From contig JAEYKW010000006.1 of assembly GCA_023408075.1 (NCBI GenBank), positions 186,001-250,000 on the forward strand: a stretch of 64,000 bases of DNA. The letters run 5' to 3'. The position numbers were made by a program, and so were the translations under genes. The notes beneath the pieces were generated by a model. The model did no database searches. It had not been told where the DNA came from and was given only the letters and a program-made list of their open reading frames with translations. Every line of letters begins with the position of its first letter. The first letter of the stretch is position 1. Of the stretch, positions 19,640 to 29,438 are shown piece after piece. Source of the DNA: Bacillota bacterium (GTDB taxonomy: Bacteria > Bacillota > Clostridia > Christensenellales > SZUA-584).

Positions 19640-20104
19640 TCAGACGTCACCGTTCTTCTTGCCGCTGATGCTGTCAATATCAATGCGCACAATCGCGGTA
19701 TGTTTGAGATGGCTACAGCCTGCATCGCCTTGCCACTGTACACCCGGCGTCAAGTGGCGGCAGAGCTGATCCAGCCGCAGAGCTTTTTCCTCATCACCCT
19801 GCACAAGCGACGCACGGCCCGACACAATCACGCTTTCATAGTATGTGGTCAGCCTTTCGGGAATAATCCGGTTCCTTCCCGTGACGGTGAACGATATGCG
19901 CGGATTGCTCTTGATATTCTCCATCTTGCGCCCTTCCGTCGCACAGTGAAAGAACAACGCATTATCTTCGCGCACATAGCAGTAGTTGAGCGGCACGCCG
20001 TACGGCTCTGCGTCTGCGCCCGCCGTGCAAAGCACGCCGAGCTGCGCTTCCTCGAGCAGCGTCACAGCTTGGCTTTCGTCCATCGCCCGTTCTTTGCGTC
20101 TCAT
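19640..20104 (-). CDS. Pyridoxamine 5'-phosphate oxidase family protein (NimA-like)
   Basis: A 154-residue flavin-binding split-barrel protein. The pattern MRRKERAMDES, LGVLCTAG, PYGVPLNY and FFHCATEGRKMENI matches the NimA-like branch of the PNPOx family. Members bind FMN or haem; some are linked to nitroimidazole resistance, which cannot be inferred here. The ATG at 20104 is preferred because GGAGGAG lies just upstream. It follows the ArsR gene by 14 nt and is probably cotranscribed with it. Confidence 0.85.
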   Translation of the reverse strand: MRRKERAMDESQAVTLLEEAQLGVLCTAGADAEPYGVPLNYCYVREDNALFFHCATEGRKMENIKSNPRISFTVTGRNRIIPERLTTYYESVIVSGRASLVQGDEEKALRLDQLCRHLTPGVQWQGDAGCSHLKHTAIVRIDIDSISGKKNGDV

Positions 20105-20118
20105 TGTCTCCTCCGGTT

Positions 20119-20481
20119 TCATTCACGTATTCTTGTCTTGGCCTTATGCTGCGTATAGATCTCGCAATACTGATGCTCGCCGGTCATATACTGACAGCAT
20201 TCCTTTCGGCCCGGCTTTTTATCCAGATACTTGCCGATATCAGCAGCAAGGCTTTTAAGCAGCTCCTCGTTAACTTCATAAAACGTATAACCGCCGCGTT
20301 TTTCGCCCTTGAGCAGCCCCGCCTCGCGCAGTATGCGCAGATGCTGGGATACGGCGGCCTCTGATATGCCAAGAATACGTGCCAGCGCGCCCACACAAAA
20401 ACCGTGCTCATAAAGCAGCGCCACAATCTTCAGTCTCTTCTCGTCGCCGAGCGCTTTAAAAATTTTGAGCCATTTTTCCAT
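20119..20481 (-). CDS. ArsR family metal-sensing repressor
   Basis: A 120-residue winged helix-turn-helix repressor (RLKIVALLYEHGFCVGALAR, then ISEAAVSQHLRILREAGLL). The ELCVC metal-binding motif is reduced to a single Cys (FCVGAL). The C-terminal tail is rich in Cys and His (KECCQY, GEHQYC, TQH), which could supply another metal site. It probably represses its own operon and perhaps the metal ATPase at 16911. The start is ATG at 20481. A promoter with TTGACA and TATCAT lies upstream. Confidence 0.88.
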   Translation of the reverse strand: MEKWLKIFKALGDEKRLKIVALLYEHGFCVGALARILGISEAAVSQHLRILREAGLLKGEKRGGYTFYEVNEELLKSLAADIGKYLDKKPGRKECCQYMTGEHQYCEIYTQHKAKTRIRE

Positions 20482-20570
20482 GCAGTTCACCTTATACGGG
20501 TTAATAATGCATGATAGCCCGCAAGAAGGCGGCATGTCAACGGTATATTATTCCACTATTTGGATTATAT

Positions 20571-21646
20571 TTACTTAATTCCGAACAGAAACCGCGTGGC
20601 CTTGAATCGGCGGCAGATTTCATAACAGCCCCACGACAAAGCCATAGCCGCGAGCACAATACCGGCGTACTTTACCTCCCACGGCACATCGGGCATCACA
20701 ATAAAATATGCCGCCGCAAGCAATACCGTCTGATGAAAGATATAGACGGGATACGATGCGCGGTTAAGAACCTTTAGCGCTTTGCTTTCCCGGTTCAGGT
20801 ATTGATCCGCAAGGCCCGCCAGCGCCAGTATCATCAGCCAAACGCCAAGGTTGCGCAGCAGCGCAAAGCCGATTGCCCCGGCCGAATACCCGTCAAGCCA
20901 TCCGGCCGTCGCGGCAATAGCCAGCAAAGCCCCGTTTGCGGCGGCCGCTCCACCAAGCAGCGCAAAACGCCAGCGCCTGAGCGCATCAACAAAAACATCC
21001 GAATTCGCAAATACGGCCCCCAGCAGAAATATCAGCGCAAAATAGCACGGGTTCTTTCCGCTGATATCCGGCAGCGCCTGCATCAATGTTATGGGCACAA
21101 CGGCGAGTATCATCACCCAAGGCCGGGCCAGCCCTTTGAGCTTGTCCGGCCGGCGCACCAGCCACAGAATCGGCGCGAGCAGCACAAGGCTGATGACGAA
21201 CAGAAACAGTATGAACCAAAGATGAGCGGGGGTAAAACCGCCCGTGTATCCCGAAAGATCGGAAAAATCCGTGAAATACCGGCCAAGGAACTCAAAATAA
21301 TTGCCAGTATACCCGTGCTGCTGAACGAGCGCGAGATACCCCTGGGGCGGTACAATCAGCACCAGTCCGGCGAGAAACGGCACGAGCAGGCGGCTCACAC
21401 GTTCACGGACATACTGGCCGGGCGTTCGTTTGCGCAGCGCCTGATACGCCGCATACCCCGCCACAAAGAACAGCAGCGGCATGATCCAATACCCGAGCGC
21501 CGCCACAAGCCATGGGAAAAGTCGTTGATATTGGCAGCATCTTTGACATAATTGGGCTCCCACACATCAAATACACGCGCCGTGTGAAACGGGAACAGCA
21601 AGAAAATAACACCAATCCTCAGCCAGTCAAAACCATGACGCCGCAT
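20571..21646 (-). pseudogene. Acyltransferase 3 family membrane protein, frameshifted
   Basis: The N-terminal frame from ATG 21646 reads MRRHGFDWLRIGVIFLLF and continues to NINDFS. The remaining reading (LVAALGYWIMPLLFFVAGYA to FLFGIK) is in another frame. Together they form a complete acyltransferase-3/OafA-like protein with about ten membrane helices. The two frames meet at a TTTTCCC run (21513-21519 on the plus strand); one extra C would restore NDFSPWLVAALGYW. The family O-acylates polysaccharides or other surface molecules. Real inactivation and a sequencing or assembly error in the homopolymer are both possible. Confidence 0.82.
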
Positions 21647-22007
21647 GCCAATCTCCTCCATGCTGGTTGTTAATATTTTAGAATAGTGAATTTCATTGAT
21701 ACAATCACAATCAAAACCACCCGTTAAACTTATGATATGCACCAGCCCTGAAAGCGCATATTGTCTCAAGACGTACTGAAAAGTCCGTCAGTCGCATGGC
21801 TTGCCCTGCGACTGCTGCAACAGCAGTTCTTTCGAGCGCATTGCTTTTGGCAGTCAATTATTCAGTCATTCGCTCCGCACCATGCTGTAAGCCAAAGCAT
21901 TTTTTATTCACACCGGCAAAGCCGACGGATGATGACGCGAAAGCACATACATAACCGCCATACAAAACCTTCTGTATGGCGGCATATTTGAGAAACAACG
22001 TTGACGC
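21647..22007. other. Intergenic region, 361 bp
   Basis: The gap between the sortase stop and the acyltransferase start holds a strong hairpin at 21955-21982 after the sortase gene. The rest shows no gene or repeat that I can support. Confidence 0.5.
21955..21982. terminator. Hairpin after the sortase gene
   Basis: CCGCCATACA pairs perfectly with TGTATGGCGG. It lies 26 nt beyond the sortase stop codon on the minus strand. The following T run is weak. Confidence 0.6.
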
Positions 22008-22814
22008 TTATTCTATTTTCTTTGCGTGAACCACGAACCGTTCGCGGCTGGAGCCGTCGCAGGTGGACAGCGTCAGTACCGTGTCCTTGGGCGTCACATC
22101 AACGCCCGTATCGTAGAGCGACAGGCCCTTTAAGCCTTCCGCGAACTCACCGAACACGCTATCGTCGGCAAACGCCACCGGCAGCAAACTGTCGTCGGTG
22201 GTGTGCACGCTGAAAACCTGCCACTGCGACAAGCTCCCCCAAAGGTTGAGCGTCACCGTCGGATGCGCCGCGCAGTAGCTTTCGAGCTCATATTGAGGAA
22301 GCCCTCCGAACATTGAGCCGTCCTTCATATGATGGCCGTAAATCACAATATGGCGGCTGTCAGCCGTGCTGCGGTAATCCATAAACACACAGCCGTGCGC
22401 CGACCGTTTGCCCTCGAAGCTGTGATTGAGGTAATAGTCGTTGTCTTCGCACTGCACAACCGGGTGATCGATGCCGGTGCCCGGAATTGTGAGCCAGCCA
22501 GCCGCGTCCGCGTTGAGCCGGGTCAGCGCCGCAAAAGCATCCGCGCCCGCGCCGTCCTGCGGAGCGGCAGCGCCTTCACTGGTATCATCCGGCTTTTCCG
22601 GCAGGCCCTGAAGCGCCTGCGCATATACCTGCCGCGTATTGTTGAGGGAGCGCATATCCGCGTCGTTCTCGGCAATATAGCTGCCTATCTGAATGCCGCT
22701 GAATATAAGCGCCCCGGCAAAAACCGCAAGCAGCACGAATTTCAGCCATCGCCAGATGCCGATTATCTTTGGCTTTTTTCTAGCCGATCTTCTTAATTCT
22801 CTTGTTGATAACAT
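22008..22814 (-). CDS. srtB: Class B sortase
   Basis: A 268-residue membrane-anchored transpeptidase with one N-terminal helix (FVLLAVFAGALIFSGIQIGS). Catalytic residues are His161 in YGHHM, Cys252 in TLSTC and Arg259 in RERF. It joins proteins carrying a sorting signal to cell-wall peptide. The preceding gene, whose 3' end it overlaps by 35 nt, encodes a protein ending in SPDTG plus helix and basic tail. SPDTG matches the (S/P)PxTG type recognised by Clostridioides difficile SrtB. The pair is therefore probably enzyme and substrate. Confidence 0.92.
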   Translation of the reverse strand: MLSTRELRRSARKKPKIIGIWRWLKFVLLAVFAGALIFSGIQIGSYIAENDADMRSLNNTRQVYAQALQGLPEKPDDTSEGAAAPQDGAGADAFAALTRLNADAAGWLTIPGTGIDHPVVQCEDNDYYLNHSFEGKRSAHGCVFMDYRSTADSRHIVIYGHHMKDGSMFGGLPQYELESYCAAHPTVTLNLWGSLSQWQVFSVHTTDDSLLPVAFADDSVFGEFAEGLKGLSLYDTGVDVTPKDTVLTLSTCDGSSRERFVVHAKKIE

Positions 22815-25800
22815 AAACCACCACGATGCCCGCCAAGCTGCCGAGTGCTATCACAAAGTATACCATGATGTTGTCGCCCGTATCGGGAGAACCGGTATCG
22901 CGCGTATTCACAAAGCTTCCCGCTTCAACCGTCACATCATCTTCGTCGATGGTCACCGTTTTTGCCTCAGGCGACACCAGATATCCTTTGGGCGCTTTCA
23001 TCTCACGGATTGTGTATTTGCCGAACTGGACGTTTGTAAAGAGGACAATGCCGTCTTTTTGAGACGCCGCGCTCTTCACCAAAGCCCCGTCAGCGTTGTA
23101 AAGCCCGAATTCCGCGCCCGCGAGCGGCTTGCTGTCCTCCGTTGTTTTCGTCAGACGAATGGACCCGAAATGCTCCCACAGCACCGGCTGATCCACAATT
23201 TTATCCGCCGACAAAACGGACTTCACGCCGAGCCTGTCCGTGTCGGCATACTCGACCGTCGCCGCGATCACCGTGTCGGATACAAAATAGCCTGTAGGTG
23301 CGCGTGTCTCGCGTATCGTATACGTGCCGAGCGGCACACCGGTGAACGACACCACACCGTTCACGCTGGATGCCGTCATATTGACGTTCGTATCGTCATA
23401 CGCCTTGCCCGTCAGCGTGAATTCACCGCCGCTTAAACGTGCGCCCTTGTGGTTGACCTTGCTGAAACTCAAAGACCCAAGCGCCGATGCATCTGCGGTC
23501 GTAAACGTCTTGTCGGATGAGAGTCGCTCACCGCCGAAAACATCGGGATTCAGCAGGAAGCCGTCCGGCGCATAGACTTCCTTGGCATAGAACACCCACG
23601 CGGGCAGATTTGTAAACACGGCGTTGCCGTGAGCGTCGGTCGTCGCCCTCACCGGGTTGCCGCTCTTCATAATCGGCTGCTGATTAAAGTTGAGCAGCTG
23701 ATAGATCGAGCCGGGAACCGGATTGCCCTTGCCGTCGTCCTTGTAAACGGTCAGTGTGCGGCTGCCGCTGCCGCCGCTCGACCAGAGGTTGTCCACCGAT
23801 ACGTTCTGCGCATCGGCGTCCCCGTCAGGGCTGTCGGTTCTGCCCGAGAGCACCGCTTCATTGGTAAAGTTGAGGTCATCCGATATGATGAACGTTGTGA
23901 ACTCAAGCCGGTAAACCTTGGTGCTGCCCTCCGGCAAATTCACGGACAGCGTGTTTGAGTTGTCCGCGTCGGGTAAATCCACGGTATATCCGCCCGTCAC
24001 CAGTGTGCCCGAGATTGCGGGCTGCACATTGCCTGTGGACGGATCAATATCCACCTCGTAGAGCTTGAGCGACGACGACTGAATTTGCAGCCCCGGATCC
24101 AGCTCATCCGTCACAACCGCGTTGTGCAGCGGAATTTTGCCCGCGTTGATCGATATCGACCAGTCGATCGAATCGGAGCCCGCCGTGTAGGTGCGGCCCT
24201 TGGAAATCACGGGGTTTGCGATATTGGCCGTCGCGGTTGCGTCAATATGGTCGTTAATCTCTGTGCCGCGAAGCTGAGCCGTGTTGGTATACGACCTTGT
24301 CCCGCTCCACTGCGTCTCGAGCTGCGCGTTCTGCAGGTGCGTGTAGAACGAAATGGTGAATTGATCTGTTGTCGTCGCTGCGCCAAATCGATAGGTGAAA
24401 GACCGTCCGTCGGTTGCGATTTCCGTCGGCGCGTGAACACTTGCGTCTAATACGCCGTTAACAGACACCTCAAACGGATGCGTCGCGTCGATCAGCAGAT
24501 CCATGCCGGTCGGGAGCAAATCCGTCATATAGGCATCTGTCATGGGAAGCCGGTTGCGGTTCACAGAAACCGTCCATTTGATCGTATGGTCGGAATAGTT
24601 ATACGTCCCGACACCTTTATTGATCATCTGGCTGCCGAACGTCTTGTTCGGCGCGCTTGAGCTGTCCAAACTGCCGCCGCGATACAGCGACGCCCCGTTG
24701 CCGAAATTCACGCTGCCGTTGCTATACAGCGTATCGAGCCCGGCGGAGTCGTTGTTAGCCGCTGTCACGTCTATAATTTGGGTGTAGTAATCAAGCGTAT
24801 ACGTATCCGTGAAGCTCACGGGGAACGTATACGTGAAATGGTTGCTGTCCGTCACCGCCAGATTGGTGTCGGCATAGGGAACAGTCGTTGATGTCGTCTC
24901 GGTCACGCCATTTTTGTTCACAGTGAACGGATGACCGTCGGTATCTATCACCAGCTCCTGCCCCGGAGGTATCACATCCACCACCGACGAATTATTCATT
25001 GTCACCTTGTTTCTGTTGACTGTGATCGTCCAGTGAATATAGCCGCCGTTCTGGTGATTGTAGTTCTGCGTACCGCCCGCCGCGGATTTGCTGACGAGTC
25101 CGCCGTTCGGAATCGTGCCGTCGACGTAATCGCCCGGCGGGTCAGTCGGGTCGGGCATGTTCGTCCAGTCAAGCTGTGCCGCGTTCCGGAATGTGACCGC
25201 CGTATTGACATTGATATACGTATCGGGATTCTCCACCTTTGTGTAATAAACGAGCCTTGCGTTGCCCGTAAAAGCGCCGCCCGTCGCAAAACGGTAATCC
25301 AATGTGGCCGGTGTGCCGGTGGTATAAGCATACTTGCCCCATTCGCTCGTCGAGGTGCTTTCCACATCCGTGTAGGCGCCGTTGTTCAGCGATATCTGAA
25401 CAGGGTGGCTCGTATCGAGCACCATACCCGTAGGCAATATGTCGTGGATATATGCGCCCGTGACGGACCCTCCGTTTGGCACCGTCGCGGTCACTTCCCA
25501 TCTGATCACGTTGGGGTCGGAATTCGACAGCGTTCTCTTGGATACCCAGTTTGTCGTCACCGTCGCGGTGACGGGGCCCGCCAGCGTGTCCGCAGCATGC
25601 TTCACAGTCGCCGCGTTGGTAAATGTGGATTGCTCCGCCGCCGTCGCCGAGCCGTCCTCCGTGCCGAAGGAAATCGGAGACGTTTTGTATTTGATCGTCT
25701 GGACACCCGTGGTATTCGGGTCGGTATCCGGGAATGTGTACGACACCTGATTGGCCGTCGTCAAATCAAGGCTCGCATCCGCCACAGTCGTACCGTGAAC

Positions 25801-26583
25801 GAATGAATTGGGCACAAAACTCTGATTCGGGCTGTAAGCGTCCACCAGCGTATAGCCGTCGAGCGCCCATCCCGTGGGCGGTGTCACCGTCACCGTCCAC
25901 TCGATTGTGTTGTCGGCGGCGTTGTAGGCACCGCTTTTTTCGAGCGTAATCTGCGGCGGTGTGGGCGGTTCGCGCCGGAATATGATGCTTTCGCTACCAA
26001 GTGTGAGCGTCCGTTCCGTTTCATCGCCGTATTCTATGTTATCAAATGTTCCGTTAAAGCCGAATTTACCCCAAACGGAAAAGTGTCCGGCCATATTGTT
26101 GGAAAACCGAAAGCGTATTGTATGCGTATCCATCAGTGACCAGCTGCCAAGCAGCCATTGCGTTGGGCCCGGGTCCGCATAAACTTCATGCGGCGTGCCG
26201 ATTGTCCCGGAGATCGTTATATCCACCGGCAAACTGATATCGAAATAGTTTGCGTTTGAATAATCATAAGTTTCTGATCCGTCTCCATCAATCAGATGGA
26301 ACGCATATTCCATTTCCAAATGCGAACCGTTCAAGATGTTTGTGTAAACACCGCCTGTCGGCGTTATAACGGTATTGTCCGGCTTTTTCACCGTCACCGA
26401 CGATGTGCCTCCAAGCAAATCATACAAATCCGTCGGATCGGTTGTCCCATGCACGACCAGATATTCCGAATGACCGGTTAAATCATCGGTTGACGGACTG
26501 GCGGCCATCGCAATCCCCGCGATGATGATCTGCAACACCAAGCAAGCAGCCAATCCCCATGCAACAAATTTCTTCTTTTTCAT
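22780..26583 (-). CDS. Large cell-wall-anchored adhesin-like surface protein
   Basis: A 1267-residue secreted protein with a signal peptide (MKKKKFVAWGLAACLVLQII). An adhesin-like head lies at about 30-200, then four or five repeats of about 130-170 residues, each beginning with an 'I.WTVTVNRN' type strand (collagen-adhesin/DUF11-like folds). Three SpaA/Cna_B-type domains follow (about 940-1225), marked by PAWVFYAKEVYAPDGF, GTYTIRETRAPTGYF and GKYTIREMKAPKGYL. These domains usually hold isopeptide bonds. It ends in a sorting signal, SPDTG, then a helix and KRIKKIG. ATG 26583 has GGGGA upstream and is preferred over 26601. It lies just before srtB. Confidence 0.9.
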   Translation of the reverse strand: MKKKKFVAWGLAACLVLQIIIAGIAMAASPSTDDLTGHSEYLVVHGTTDPTDLYDLLGGTSSVTVKKPDNTVITPTGGVYTNILNGSHLEMEYAFHLIDGDGSETYDYSNANYFDISLPVDITISGTIGTPHEVYADPGPTQWLLGSWSLMDTHTIRFRFSNNMAGHFSVWGKFGFNGTFDNIEYGDETERTLTLGSESIIFRREPPTPPQITLEKSGAYNAADNTIEWTVTVTPPTGWALDGYTLVDAYSPNQSFVPNSFVHGTTVADASLDLTTANQVSYTFPDTDPNTTGVQTIKYKTSPISFGTEDGSATAAEQSTFTNAATVKHAADTLAGPVTATVTTNWVSKRTLSNSDPNVIRWEVTATVPNGGSVTGAYIHDILPTGMVLDTSHPVQISLNNGAYTDVESTSTSEWGKYAYTTGTPATLDYRFATGGAFTGNARLVYYTKVENPDTYINVNTAVTFRNAAQLDWTNMPDPTDPPGDYVDGTIPNGGLVSKSAAGGTQNYNHQNGGYIHWTITVNRNKVTMNNSSVVDVIPPGQELVIDTDGHPFTVNKNGVTETTSTTVPYADTNLAVTDSNHFTYTFPVSFTDTYTLDYYTQIIDVTAANNDSAGLDTLYSNGSVNFGNGASLYRGGSLDSSSAPNKTFGSQMINKGVGTYNYSDHTIKWTVSVNRNRLPMTDAYMTDLLPTGMDLLIDATHPFEVSVNGVLDASVHAPTEIATDGRSFTYRFGAATTTDQFTISFYTHLQNAQLETQWSGTRSYTNTAQLRGTEINDHIDATATANIANPVISKGRTYTAGSDSIDWSISINAGKIPLHNAVVTDELDPGLQIQSSSLKLYEVDIDPSTGNVQPAISGTLVTGGYTVDLPDADNSNTLSVNLPEGSTKVYRLEFTTFIISDDLNFTNEAVLSGRTDSPDGDADAQNVSVDNLWSSGGSGSRTLTVYKDDGKGNPVPGSIYQLLNFNQQPIMKSGNPVRATTDAHGNAVFTNLPAWVFYAKEVYAPDGFLLNPDVFGGERLSSDKTFTTADASALGSLSFSKVNHKGARLSGGEFTLTGKAYDDTNVNMTASSVNGVVSFTGVPLGTYTIRETRAPTGYFVSDTVIAATVEYADTDRLGVKSVLSADKIVDQPVLWEHFGSIRLTKTTEDSKPLAGAEFGLYNADGALVKSAASQKDGIVLFTNVQFGKYTIREMKAPKGYLVSPEAKTVTIDEDDVTVEAGSFVNTRDTGSPDTGDNIMVYFVIALGSLAGIVVVYVINKRIKKIG

Positions 26584-26782
26584 TTGTTTTTCCCCAATCA
26601 TATGTTTTTAAATATAACAAAAACACAGATGAATGATAGCTCGATATGGCTGCGATAAATGGTGTGAAATCGAATATTGCTTTTATTTGCTATTTTACAT
26701 CATATTTCTTATTTCGTATATACAAAATATTATGATTTTGGGACAAAAGTATTTAAAAAGGCCCAACTCATCTAAAAACACA

Positions 26783-26810
26783 ACAAAAAAAGCACTGCAT
26801 GAGCAGTACT
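26783..26810 (-). terminator. Terminator of the 26.8-kb small gene
   Basis: On the minus strand AGTACTGC-TCAT-GCAGTGCT is followed by seven Ts. It lies just after the stop of the gene at 26828. Confidence 0.85.
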
Positions 26811-26827
26811 TCTTGAAATAGCGCGGT

Positions 26828-27097
26828 TTAACCTAATTTTCTGCAATATTCGTGGCCTTTGTTTGTGAATTCCAGCCAAAAAGGAACCATGTTCTTCGTT
26901 TCTTTTTTCGTGTGCTTCATCAGATACTCATCATCAATAAGCTTGCGCAGTGTGATGATGAAACCTTTCCACTCGTCCTCATTCATCGTCTCTATCAGAT
27001 TATCGACGGCAAATGTCAGCGACACGCCATCCGGCAGCTGCTTTTCTATTTCCGCTAATTTCTTTAATACCTTTTCCTCTTGACCGTTGCTTAACAT
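26828..27097 (-). CDS. Small protein of unknown function
   Basis: An 89-residue, charged, probably cytosolic protein (MLSNGQEEKVLKKLAEIEKQ). It is helix-rich, with FIITLRKLIDDEYLMKH suggesting a small winged-helix or adaptor fold. I recognise no family. A TATAAT-like box near 27140-27147 and the terminator at 26783 frame it as a single-gene unit. The strong GGAGGAGG lies too far from the ATG at 27097 and close to an ATT codon six codons earlier, so the true start is uncertain. Confidence 0.65.
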   Translation of the reverse strand: MLSNGQEEKVLKKLAEIEKQLPDGVSLTFAVDNLIETMNEDEWKGFIITLRKLIDDEYLMKHTKKETKNMVPFWLEFTNKGHEYCRKLG

Positions 27098-27394
27098 GAT
27101 TGTTCTTTGAATGCCTCCTCCAGTTGTCAAACCGCACGACTTATTATACACAGTTTATACAGGAACACAATAGGGGATTCGATCAACTTTCATGAGAATA
27201 TTTTCATTATTATTATATTAGGCCTTTTTTCATGCCAAAATGCCGTTTTACGAATGTAATATTAACCAATTTTCAATGATTCTTGCATAAAATATTAATC
27301 CGCTGGATGGTATCTCATTGACGAGCTAATCCTTTGTTTTTCAGCCACTTTTGAGGCCACTCAGATGCTGCTTCCCGGCATTTCCGGGGACATA

Positions 27395-27431
27395 TAGAAA
27401 AGACGGGACGGCAGCTGGGCCGGTCCCGTCT
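27395..27431 (-). terminator. Terminator of the acyl-CoA ligase gene
   Basis: On the minus strand AGACGGGAC pairs with GTCCCGTCT, followed by TTTC. It lies 14 nt after the ligase stop. Confidence 0.85.
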
Positions 27432-27444
27432 GTGTATCGATTGA

Positions 27445-29106
27445 TTAAGCGTCGCCTTCTTCGCCCGCCGTGAGGCCAAGCTCTTGCTCGCCCCATTCGC
27501 GCAGCTTGTATTTTTGTATCTTGCCGCTGGCCGTCATCGGGAATGTATCCACAAAAAGCACATAGCGCGGTGCTTTGTGTTTGGAAAGGCCGTCCCGCAC
27601 GTATTGAACCATGGCTTCCTCGGTTTCGCTCGCACCGGGCTTTAATATGATGCAGGCCAGCACCTCTTCGCCGTATTTATGGTCTCTGACGCCGACCACC
27701 TGCACATCCGTCACGGACGGATGCGTATAAAGGAACTCCTCGATTTCGCGCGGGTAAATATTCTCGCCGCCGCGGATGATCATATCCTTCAAGCGCCCGG
27801 TGATTCTGTAATACCCGTCCTCATCGCGCACACCTAGGTCCCCCGTATGCAGCCAGCCACCCTTGTCAATCACCTGAGCGGTGGCTTCGGGCATTTTGTA
27901 ATAGCCTTTCATCACATGATAACCACGTGTGACAATTTCACCGACCGTATTCGGCGGCACATCGTTGCCCGTTTCGGGGTCTATCACCTTGGCTTCCACA
28001 TTCGGATATGCGCGCCCGACCGTGGACACGCGAATTTCGAGCGGATCGTTGACGGTGGACTGCGTGATGCCCGGCGACGACTCGGTCTGGCCGTACACGC
28101 TTGTGATATGGCGCATGTTCATCTTGTCCGCCGCCGCCTTCATGACCTCGACAGGGCAAGTGGACCCCGCCATAATGCCGGTGCGCATATGCGACAGGTC
28201 GTATGTGGGGAAATCGGGATGCTCCATCATCGCGATAAACATCGTCGGCACGCCGTGCACCGCCGTGCACTTCTCGGCTTGGAGCACACCAAGCACGCGC
28301 GTCGGATGGAAATGGTCCACAAATACCATCGCGGTGTCGTTGGTGATGGACGCCATCACGCCGAGCACGCACCCGAAGCAGTGAAACAGCGGCACTGTGA
28401 TGCAAAGGCGGTCCTGCGCGGAAAACGCCATCGACTCGCCGATGATCCGGCCGTTATTGATCAGGTTATAGTGCGTGAGCATCACGCCCTTGGGGAAGCC
28501 GGTTGTGCCCGAGGTATACTGCATGTTGATCACATCGTGCGGGTCGCACTCTGCCTGCCGCGACGCACGCTCTTCCTCGCTCACTTTTTCGGAAAGCGCC
28601 AATACATCGCTCCAGTGGTACATGCCGGGATGCTTCTCTTCGTCAAGAAAGACGACCGTTTTTAAGAACGGCAGCTTTTTGCTGCTTAATTTACCGGGCT
28701 CGCTTTTGACAAGCTCGGGGCATACGGCGTTGATATGATCGACATAGTTGTTGTCCTTCGTGCCGCCCATCATGATGAGCATGGTGGAATCGGACTGCTT
28801 CAAAAGGTACTCGAGCTCGAATTTTTTGTAATTGGTGTTGACCGTGACGAGCACGGCGCCGATTTTGGCCGTGGCAAACTGCGACTGCACCCACTGCGGG
28901 TAATTCGTCGCCCAAATCGCCACATGGTCACCCTTTTTGATGCCCATTGCCATAAGCCCGCGCGCCACCCGGTCGCACTCGGCCTTGAACTCGGCCGTCG
29001 TATAGCGCAGCCCTTCCAAAGGATGGACGCTGCATTCCTTGTCCGGATATTCCTTCGCTTTCATATCCAGCCAATCGCCAATTGTCATGTGAATAAATTC
29101 CGGCAT
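27445..29106 (-). CDS. Acyl-CoA synthetase (AMP-forming ligase)
   Basis: A 553-residue ANL-superfamily ligase. The phosphate loop is YTSGTTGFPKG, the YGQTE motif is in VYGQTESSPG, TGD is in GWLHTGDLG, and the C-terminal catalytic lysine region is PMTASGKIQKY. It would activate a carboxylic acid with ATP and CoA, releasing AMP. It resembles medium-chain or AcsF/YngI-type enzymes, but chain specificity cannot be read. It stands alone behind a T-box leader whose specifier appears to be a leucine codon, which hints at a link to branched-chain amino or keto acid metabolism. GGAGGGG precedes the ATG. Confidence 0.93.
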   Translation of the reverse strand: MPEFIHMTIGDWLDMKAKEYPDKECSVHPLEGLRYTTAEFKAECDRVARGLMAMGIKKGDHVAIWATNYPQWVQSQFATAKIGAVLVTVNTNYKKFELEYLLKQSDSTMLIMMGGTKDNNYVDHINAVCPELVKSEPGKLSSKKLPFLKTVVFLDEEKHPGMYHWSDVLALSEKVSEEERASRQAECDPHDVINMQYTSGTTGFPKGVMLTHYNLINNGRIIGESMAFSAQDRLCITVPLFHCFGCVLGVMASITNDTAMVFVDHFHPTRVLGVLQAEKCTAVHGVPTMFIAMMEHPDFPTYDLSHMRTGIMAGSTCPVEVMKAAADKMNMRHITSVYGQTESSPGITQSTVNDPLEIRVSTVGRAYPNVEAKVIDPETGNDVPPNTVGEIVTRGYHVMKGYYKMPEATAQVIDKGGWLHTGDLGVRDEDGYYRITGRLKDMIIRGGENIYPREIEEFLYTHPSVTDVQVVGVRDHKYGEEVLACIILKPGASETEEAMVQYVRDGLSKHKAPRYVLFVDTFPMTASGKIQKYKLREWGEQELGLTAGEEGDA

Positions 29107-29154
29107 GGTATCCCCTCCATATTATTCTTAAAACTGTTTGCCTCACTTTTGGGT

Positions 29155-29432
29155 ATAAAAAAAGCCTTCGTCCATACAGAGACGAAAGGCTTCGCGGTAC
29201 CACTCTGCTTGCGGGTACAGTCCCGCCAGCTCAATCAAGGGCTTTCGGCAACATCACCGCACCCTTTCCTCAATTAACGCATAAGGTCTTCGTCAGCGCC
29301 TACTCGTTTCAACTCTGAAGCTCCGGGGTGAGTTCACCTTGCTGCCGCGTCCGCCTTGCACCATCCGGCGGCTCTCTTCACGCTGGCTCGAAAGGCTACT
29401 GATCCCCATCACAGCCGATAAAATGTATAATT
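29155..29432 (-). ncRNA. T-box leader, apparent Leu (CUC) specifier
   Basis: Stem I runs from GATGGGGATCAGTAG through AGAGAGCC to CACCCCGGAGC. The 3' side of the specifier loop reads GAA-CUC-A opposite an AGTA S-turn, giving leucine codon CUC as specifier. The T-box bulge GAGTGGTACCGCG pairs with uncharged tRNA ends. A terminator (GCCTTTCGTC with GACGAAAGGC and a T run) follows at 29161-29191. Uncharged tRNA(Leu) would favour read-through into the acyl-CoA ligase gene. Confidence 0.9.
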
Positions 29433-29438
29433 AAAGTT

